The notes under the pieces: generated by a model
What the model was told of the DNA's origin: nothing
The model's input: the letters and a program-made list of their open reading frames with translations, nothing else
Database searches by the model: none
Shown: one piece after another, positions 14,416 through 18,072 of the stretch
How the letters are laid out: every line of letters starts with the position of its first letter
How positions within the stretch are numbered: position 1 is the stretch's first letter
Translations under genes and position numbers: made by a program
Source: an uncultured Campylobacter sp.
Lineage (GTDB): Bacteria; Campylobacterota; Campylobacteria; Campylobacterales; Campylobacteraceae
DNA: 18,072 nt
Assembly (NCBI RefSeq): GCF_938045775.1
Contig: NZ_CALIBH010000252.1
Location: 1 to 18,072, forward strand
Direction: 5' to 3'

Positions 14416-14895
14416 TTAAATTTTTGATATGAAAGTTACTTGAATATTCTCTCTAGGAATAGAAATTATAGCACCTATCTTAAACTCATTTAAAATTTCT
14501 TTTAAAATATCTACAATCTCCTGTTTTGTTATATCCCCAAGATCGCTTCTTATAGATTCCAGTTCATATATTAATATAAACGGATTATCCGTATCTTTTT
14601 TGCCGGTATATTCATTATATATCTTTCTTAAATCAATCTCTATATCTTTGCCCTTGTAGTGCAAGATCCATATATCTTCACCGCTAAATTCCATATCTCT
14701 CGGATCCCCGATAGTGATACTGCGCACTGAAAAAAGCCAAATACCTCTTTCTCGATCTATGCACCAACTTCTTGAATTTAAATCTACCCAATCAAGCTCA
14801 CCCTGATAATACTTATTGCATATCTCATTGCAGGGTTTTAGTAAATCGTATTTCTCGACATCCTCTTTTGAAATACGCTCTGTAACAAACGCCAT
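14416..14895 (-). CDS. AT-rich orphan gene, unknown soluble protein (159 aa)
   Basis: The frame has an excellent ribosome site (AAGGAGG five bases before the ATG). The 159-aa product has no signal peptide or membrane segment and is acidic with mixed alpha/beta character: EKYDLLKPCNEICNKYYQGE, then SWCIDRERGIWLFSVRS, IWILHYKGKDIEIDLRKIY and a C-terminal helix-strand (KQEIVDILKEILNEFKIGAIISI). I recognise no family; size and character would suit an immunity-type or stress protein, which is speculation. Its base composition and codon use (many ATA, TTA, AAA, AGA) are clearly more AT-rich than the flanking truD, 13206 and plsC genes, suggesting horizontal acquisition. A perfect palindrome lies 75 bp upstream. 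Confidence 0.75.
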   Translation of the reverse strand: MAFVTERISKEDVEKYDLLKPCNEICNKYYQGELDWVDLNSRSWCIDRERGIWLFSVRSITIGDPRDMEFSGEDIWILHYKGKDIEIDLRKIYNEYTGKKDTDNPFILIYELESIRSDLGDITKQEIVDILKEILNEFKIGAIISIPRENIQVTFISKI

Positions 14896-14969
14896 TCTCT
14901 CCTCCTTAAGAATTTAAAATTTTAGACTGCTTGCGGGTTGCCGCCGTCTTTTGCTCTTGCGACAAATCG

Positions 14970-14995
14970 TTTAGCCATTTGCGCAAATGGCTAAA
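14970..14995. promoter_or_regulatory. perfect 26-bp palindrome upstream of the orphan gene
   Basis: The arms TTTAGCCATTTGC and GCAAATGGCTAAA are exact complements with no spacer. There is no T-run on either side, so it is not a classical terminator. Its position 75-100 bp upstream of the 14895 start would suit an operator for a dimeric regulator. Confidence 0.55.
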
Positions 14996-15104
14996 TATAC
15001 GCTAAATTTTATCTTGCCGCGCCGCGCAAATTTTAAAATTTCGCTTTTATACAGGCGCTGTTTTCTTGCGGGTCTCTCGCCGATAACTCGCCGTCTGCTG
15101 CTTA

Positions 15105-15240
15105 GATGAAATTTTAAAATTCCACTACCTGAACGCATGGATGAAATTTTAAATTTTCGCCGTCCGCGCGCACGAACGAAATTTTAAAATTCCACGCCGC
15201 TTAACACGAGCGGATGAAATTTTATAAAATTTTGCCGCCG
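15105..15240 (+). repeat. four imperfect tandem repeats of 35-38 bp with GATGAAATTTTAAAATT core
   Basis: Units start at 15105, 15140, 15175 and 15213 (periods 35, 35 and 38). Each opens with GATGAAATTTTAAAATTCCA or a close variant and continues with a variable GC-rich tail. Only the AT-rich part of each unit is conserved. Confidence 0.7.
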
Positions 15241-15335
15241 CAAACCAAAGCGCAAATAAACGCGCTAGCGCACAGAAATCGCGCGAATTAACAAAAGTCG
15301 CGTTTGAATTTCATCGATAAATTTATGAATCCCGC

Positions 15336-16022
15336 CTATGCTTCGGCGGTTTCGTTTTCGTCGATTACGGCTTGCATAGTGTCTCTGGCGTGCTGCAGCC
15401 AATCTTTATCGCTCGTATCGAGCAGGTCTAAGTAGATGATTTTGACGTGTCCGCTGTGGACGGTGAAATCGTGAGAGTTTGCGATGTGCTGCGTGCCGAT
15501 GAGCACCACGGGCTGGACGCGCAGACCGAGCTTGCTAACGATCGCTTTGGCGCCGCTTTGAAATTGCAAAAGCTGCGTGCCGCGATGTCTAGTGCCCTCG
15601 GGAAACATCGTGATGACGCGCCCTTCGCTTACGCGCTGCTGCACTTCGTGCACGATCCGCACCAGATCGCGCGGATTGGAGCGATCGACTTGGATCATCT
15701 TCGGAAGAGTGATGATTTTGCCGATGATAGGGATGTCTGCGATCTCCTTTTTAGCGATCCAGCAGATATCGGCGGGATGGGTTTCTTCGAGCACGACGAT
15801 ATCCATTATGCTTTGGTGATTGGCGATTACTAACTGCGCGCGCGGATCGGGGGTACCTATGATCTGGATATCGTATCCGATGCCGTAGCGCTGGAAGCGC
15901 CCCCAAATGCGACGGAAGCGGCGATGAGAGGAGTTTTTCACCGTCATGGCGATTACGACCCAAACAACGGTTAAAATAAACCAAAACGCGTAAAATAGCG
16001 CTCTAATCCTTGACAAGCTCAT
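15336..16022 (-). CDS. plsC: 1-acyl-sn-glycerol-3-phosphate acyltransferase PlsC
   Basis: PlsC acylates lysophosphatidic acid to phosphatidic acid at the inner membrane, the second acylation of phospholipid synthesis. The 228-aa protein shows an N-terminal membrane helix (about 8-27), the catalytic NHQSIMD (N68, H69, D74), the substrate motif FPEGTR (140-145) and the downstream VVLIG segment. It overlaps the upstream SH3-like gene by 20 nt. The ATG at 16020-16022 sits directly against AAAAAAGG with no spacing; the third codon, TTG, has AAGGATGAGC before it and may be the true start, giving a protein two residues shorter. It is the last gene of the purS-purQ cluster seen here. Confidence 0.94.
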   Translation of the reverse strand: MSLSRIRALFYAFWFILTVVWVVIAMTVKNSSHRRFRRIWGRFQRYGIGYDIQIIGTPDPRAQLVIANHQSIMDIVVLEETHPADICWIAKKEIADIPIIGKIITLPKMIQVDRSNPRDLVRIVHEVQQRVSEGRVITMFPEGTRHRGTQLLQFQSGAKAIVSKLGLRVQPVVLIGTQHIANSHDFTVHSGHVKIIYLDLLDTSDKDWLQHARDTMQAVIDENETAEA

Positions 16023-17295
16023 CCTTTTTTACCCAGCCGATCTTGTTGCCGCCTAGCATGATTTTATAAAATTCCTTATTCGTACCCAAAATTTCGACCT
16101 TTTCGGGATTTTTAGTCACGTAAAACACGGTGGAGCTTTGCATAGGCAAAATTCTAACCGGGGAATTTTGCGCGATACTGCCCGTGCCGTAAGGCCTTTG
16201 CGCATAGAAATTTACCGCCAAAATCAGCACAGCAAAGATAAGCGGTGTGATATTTTTACTAAGCAGAAACATCACCAAAAGCACGGCAGCTAGCGTGTAG
16301 ATCGCGATCTGCTTATAGGCTTCGAACTTGCTTTCTTTCGGATTTAGCCCGATCTGCGTGCTAAGATCCTCGGCGCGCGGGTTGAGCTCAAGTCCGAAAT
16401 TTTCAAATTTTTTCGTCTGGAGATTGAAGTAGCTGAAGTCTAAATTTGTGACGTTATTATCCACGACGGCGAAATAATATCCGCTCTGGCTCGCGTATGT
16501 GCCGCGCACAGAGTCCACACCCTGCTTGATAATGGCTGGATTATCGATACTAAAAGCGCTGATTGCGCCGTTTCGGATACCAAGATCGAGCGTGAGTAGA
16601 TTTGAAGCGTCGTCGAATTTGGTAGTTTTGTAGTTTTTAAGTTTCAGCTCGTCGGCTACGATATGCGAAAAATTAGGCTTCGTATCAAGCTTAATAAATT
16701 CCGGATTATCAGGCTTAATAGAGCTTTTTTCAAAGAATTCTCCGTTACGCTGCAAGGTCAAAACGAGCTCATTTATCTTATCGCTCTTATCGCTTGCCGC
16801 AAACCACAGCGTCGTCTCAAACATCTCGTCACCCTCAATCCACGTAAGATTGTCAGCATTAAGCCACTTCATACCATTGGTGCGGCTGATCTCTAGCTTT
16901 GGCTTGACGGTGATTTTCTGCCCTAAATACACGGCGAAGTCAATCTTAAAAATTTGATTGCAATACACCTTCCTAGGCATCCCGCTGGCTTTTAGCGTAA
17001 GCTCCTTAGGCTTAATGTCCTGATAGACCTTATCGTCGGATACATCAAGATCGACTTCGTTAGTAGGCGCCAAAGCCTTAAGATCGTCGATGCTTAAATT
17101 ATCCATCGACATAACCTCTTTTTTATTGTATTTCAGCATTACCTTAGAATTATCGCGCGTCTGCGGCTCGTCGGGCTTATCCTCAGCTTTTTTCGGCGCA
17201 TATTTACTTAGATCATCAAGCGAATCGATCTCAATCTCCGGCGCAGCAAACGCAAGCGTGCAGACACCTAAAATAGTAAGAATTTTTTTTAGCAA
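16003..17295 (-). CDS. exported membrane protein with C-terminal SH3-like domain
   Basis: The 430-aa product begins with a Sec signal peptide (MLKKILTILGVCTLAFAAPE, cleavage likely after AFA). An acidic, disordered stretch rich in Asp/Glu/Lys follows (about 20-95), then a beta-rich domain (about 100-310). Two membrane helices lie at about 329-347 and 350-366, and the C-terminal 50 residues (PVRILPMQSSTVFYVTKNPE through GNKIGWVKKDELV) form an SH3-like fold. With a cleaved signal, the beta domain is outside and the two helices form a hairpin, placing the SH3 domain in the periplasm as well. The start is TTG at 17293-17295 with AAAAGG, overlapping purQ by 7 nt. I recall a homologue between purQ and plsC in C. 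jejuni (Cj0515). Function is unknown. Confidence 0.8.
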   Translation of the reverse strand: MLKKILTILGVCTLAFAAPEIEIDSLDDLSKYAPKKAEDKPDEPQTRDNSKVMLKYNKKEVMSMDNLSIDDLKALAPTNEVDLDVSDDKVYQDIKPKELTLKASGMPRKVYCNQIFKIDFAVYLGQKITVKPKLEISRTNGMKWLNADNLTWIEGDEMFETTLWFAASDKSDKINELVLTLQRNGEFFEKSSIKPDNPEFIKLDTKPNFSHIVADELKLKNYKTTKFDDASNLLTLDLGIRNGAISAFSIDNPAIIKQGVDSVRGTYASQSGYYFAVVDNNVTNLDFSYFNLQTKKFENFGLELNPRAEDLSTQIGLNPKESKFEAYKQIAIYTLAAVLLVMFLLSKNITPLIFAVLILAVNFYAQRPYGTGSIAQNSPVRILPMQSSTVFYVTKNPEKVEILGTNKEFYKIMLGGNKIGWVKKDELVKD

Positions 17296-17954
17296 ATTAA
17301 GCCTTTTAGCATTTTCTCTCCATCCGTGCCGCCCAAAATAGGCTCTATCGCGCGCTCAGGATGCGGCATCAGTCCGAAAATCTTTTTGTTTTTATCGCAA
17401 ATCCCCGCGATTGCGTCCACTGAGCCGTTCGGATTTAGATCCGCGCCATTTTCGTCGCAATATTTTAGCAGCACGCAATCCTCGTCGTATAGCGATTTCA
17501 GCGTATCTGCAGACGCATAATAGTTTCCCTCGCCATGCGCGATCGGGATATTTAGAATTTCGCCCTTATCGCAACAGTGCAGAAATTTATTGTCGTTTGA
17601 AACGACGCGCAGATGGTGAAATTTTGAGATGAAGCTTAAATTTATATTTCTACTCATCGCTCCGACAAGCAGCTTCAGTTCCAAAAGCATCTGAAAGCCG
17701 TTGCAGATACCCAAAATATAGCCGCCCTTTCGCGCGTGATCAAGCACTGCTTGCATTACGGGGCTAAATTTAGCAATCGCCGCGGTTCGCAAATAATCCC
17801 CGTAGCTAAAACCGCCAGGAAGCACGATCAGATCGGCGTTTATGTCGGTTTTTTTATGCCAAATTATCTGCGTTTCGCAACCAAGCTTATCAAAGGCGTA
17901 TTTGGTGTCGCGCTCGCAATTCGTGCCAGGGAAATTGACGATCGCTACCTTCAT
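17289..17954 (-). CDS. purQ: phosphoribosylformylglycinamidine synthase, glutaminase subunit PurQ
   Basis: PurQ releases ammonia from glutamine for PurL, which with PurS converts FGAR to FGAM in de novo purine synthesis. The 221-aa protein has usual length for the small-subunit type. It shows NFPGTNCERDT at the N-terminus, LPGGFSYGDYLR (about 45-56), the nucleophile loop LGICNGFQ with C84, and the His-Glu pair of MPHPERA (H198, E200) completing the class I glutaminase triad. The ATG overlaps the purS stop as ATGA, and the 3' end overlaps the next gene by 7 nt. Confidence 0.97.
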   Translation of the reverse strand: MKVAIVNFPGTNCERDTKYAFDKLGCETQIIWHKKTDINADLIVLPGGFSYGDYLRTAAIAKFSPVMQAVLDHARKGGYILGICNGFQMLLELKLLVGAMSRNINLSFISKFHHLRVVSNDNKFLHCCDKGEILNIPIAHGEGNYYASADTLKSLYDEDCVLLKYCDENGADLNPNGSVDAIAGICDKNKKIFGLMPHPERAIEPILGGTDGEKMLKGLIC

Positions 17955-18072
17955 AGCACGATCTCGTAGTCTTCGATGACGGTGTTTGCCAAAATTTCAT
18001 CGCACATTTTGACAACTTCGGCATAAATTTTATCCCTATCCTCGCCATCTAGCTCAAGGACGATCTGTTTGG
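17951..18072 (-). CDS. purS: phosphoribosylformylglycinamidine synthase subunit PurS, C-terminal part (5' end outside window)
   Basis: The last 40 codons are visible on the minus strand: KQIVLELDGEDRDKI, then VVKMCDEILANTVIEDYEIVL and stop. The ending NTVIEDYEI is the characteristic C-terminus of PurS, the small dimeric protein that bridges PurQ and PurL. The TGA overlaps the purQ ATG (ATGA), so the pair is translationally coupled. Confidence 0.9.
   Translation of the reverse strand, partial: KQIVLELDGEDRDKIYAEVVKMCDEILANTVIEDYEIVL

Larger units (their letters stand above)
14896..15335. other. 440-bp spacer with palindrome and short tandem repeats
   Basis: There is no gene on either strand. 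It contains a perfect 26-bp palindrome (14970-14995), an AAATTTTAAAATTT word at about 15028, and a four-unit imperfect tandem array (15105-15240). Confidence 0.65.

Noticed and set aside
15105..15240. CRISPR array
   Set aside because: Repeats are imperfect, only about half of each 35-38-bp unit is conserved, the tails are too short and GC-biased to be spacers, and no cas gene is nearby.
15447..15833. 128-aa plus-strand frame
   Set aside because: It is the shadow of plsC, whose catalytic motifs on the minus strand are unambiguous.
1..18072. tRNA, rRNA, insertion sequence or prophage genes
   Set aside because: I looked for T-loop GGTTCGAAT-type motifs, transposase DDE-like frames and integrases in the spacers and saw none; the GGTTCGAAT match near 10841 is part of rnpB.

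Overview
The window looks like a chromosomal segment of a Campylobacter species with relatively high GC for the genus (the oral, C. gracilis / C. rectus / C. showae-like group is my guess; species is inference). The reasons are the gene content and order (a PpiD-like chaperone, ftsA and ftsZ next to rsmH; purS-purQ-SH3 protein-plsC in the order I remember from C. jejuni), the Campylobacter-style TATAAT promoters without clear -35 boxes, and AT-rich spacers full of AAATTTTAAAATT words between GC-richer genes.

Layout. 1-178: the interior of a metI-like methionine ABC permease with no usable 5' end (minus strand). 254-4767 (minus): a division operon, read from high to low coordinates as PpiD-like membrane-anchored chaperone, ftsA, ftsZ and a Nim/pyridoxamine-oxidase-like flavoprotein. 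The genes overlap or nearly abut. 4900-5460 (minus): a class II aldolase fold protein lacking the metal-binding histidines. 5525-6460 (plus): rsmH. 6461-7363: a gene-poor stretch with a 42-bp palindrome, a strong promoter, a candidate structured RNA and a frameshifted, truncated thioredoxin (TlpA-like) remnant. 7364-9233 (plus): an FtsL-like single-pass coiled-coil protein with a long repetitive cytoplasmic N-terminus, overlapped by rmuC. 9234-10444: no gene found, only diverged repeats. 10445-11077 (minus): a small lipoprotein and the RNase P RNA gene rnpB. 11358-11582 (plus): an unknown 74-aa protein between two exact 30-bp direct repeats. 11583-11986: AT-rich then GC-rich repeat DNA. 11987-13099 (minus): truD, divergent from an unknown 344-aa Campylobacterota-type protein (13206-14240, plus). 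14416-14895 (minus): an AT-rich orphan gene preceded by a perfect 26-bp palindrome and a short tandem repeat array. 15336-18072 (minus): purS (partial), purQ, an SH3-like envelope protein and plsC, tightly overlapping.

Functionally, the left half is about cell division and envelope biogenesis: FtsZ ring, FtsA membrane tether, a periplasmic folding factor, RsmH, and a probable FtsL-like division protein beside rsmH as in classical dcw clusters. The right part combines RNA processing (rnpB, truD), purine synthesis (purS, purQ) and phospholipid synthesis (plsC). I found no convincing CRISPR array, transposase, prophage or large defence system. The most interesting items are the extended FtsL-like protein and gene remnant just before it, the palindrome/promoter/structured-RNA region after rsmH, the direct-repeat-flanked 74-aa gene, and the AT-rich orphan gene with its palindrome and repeats.
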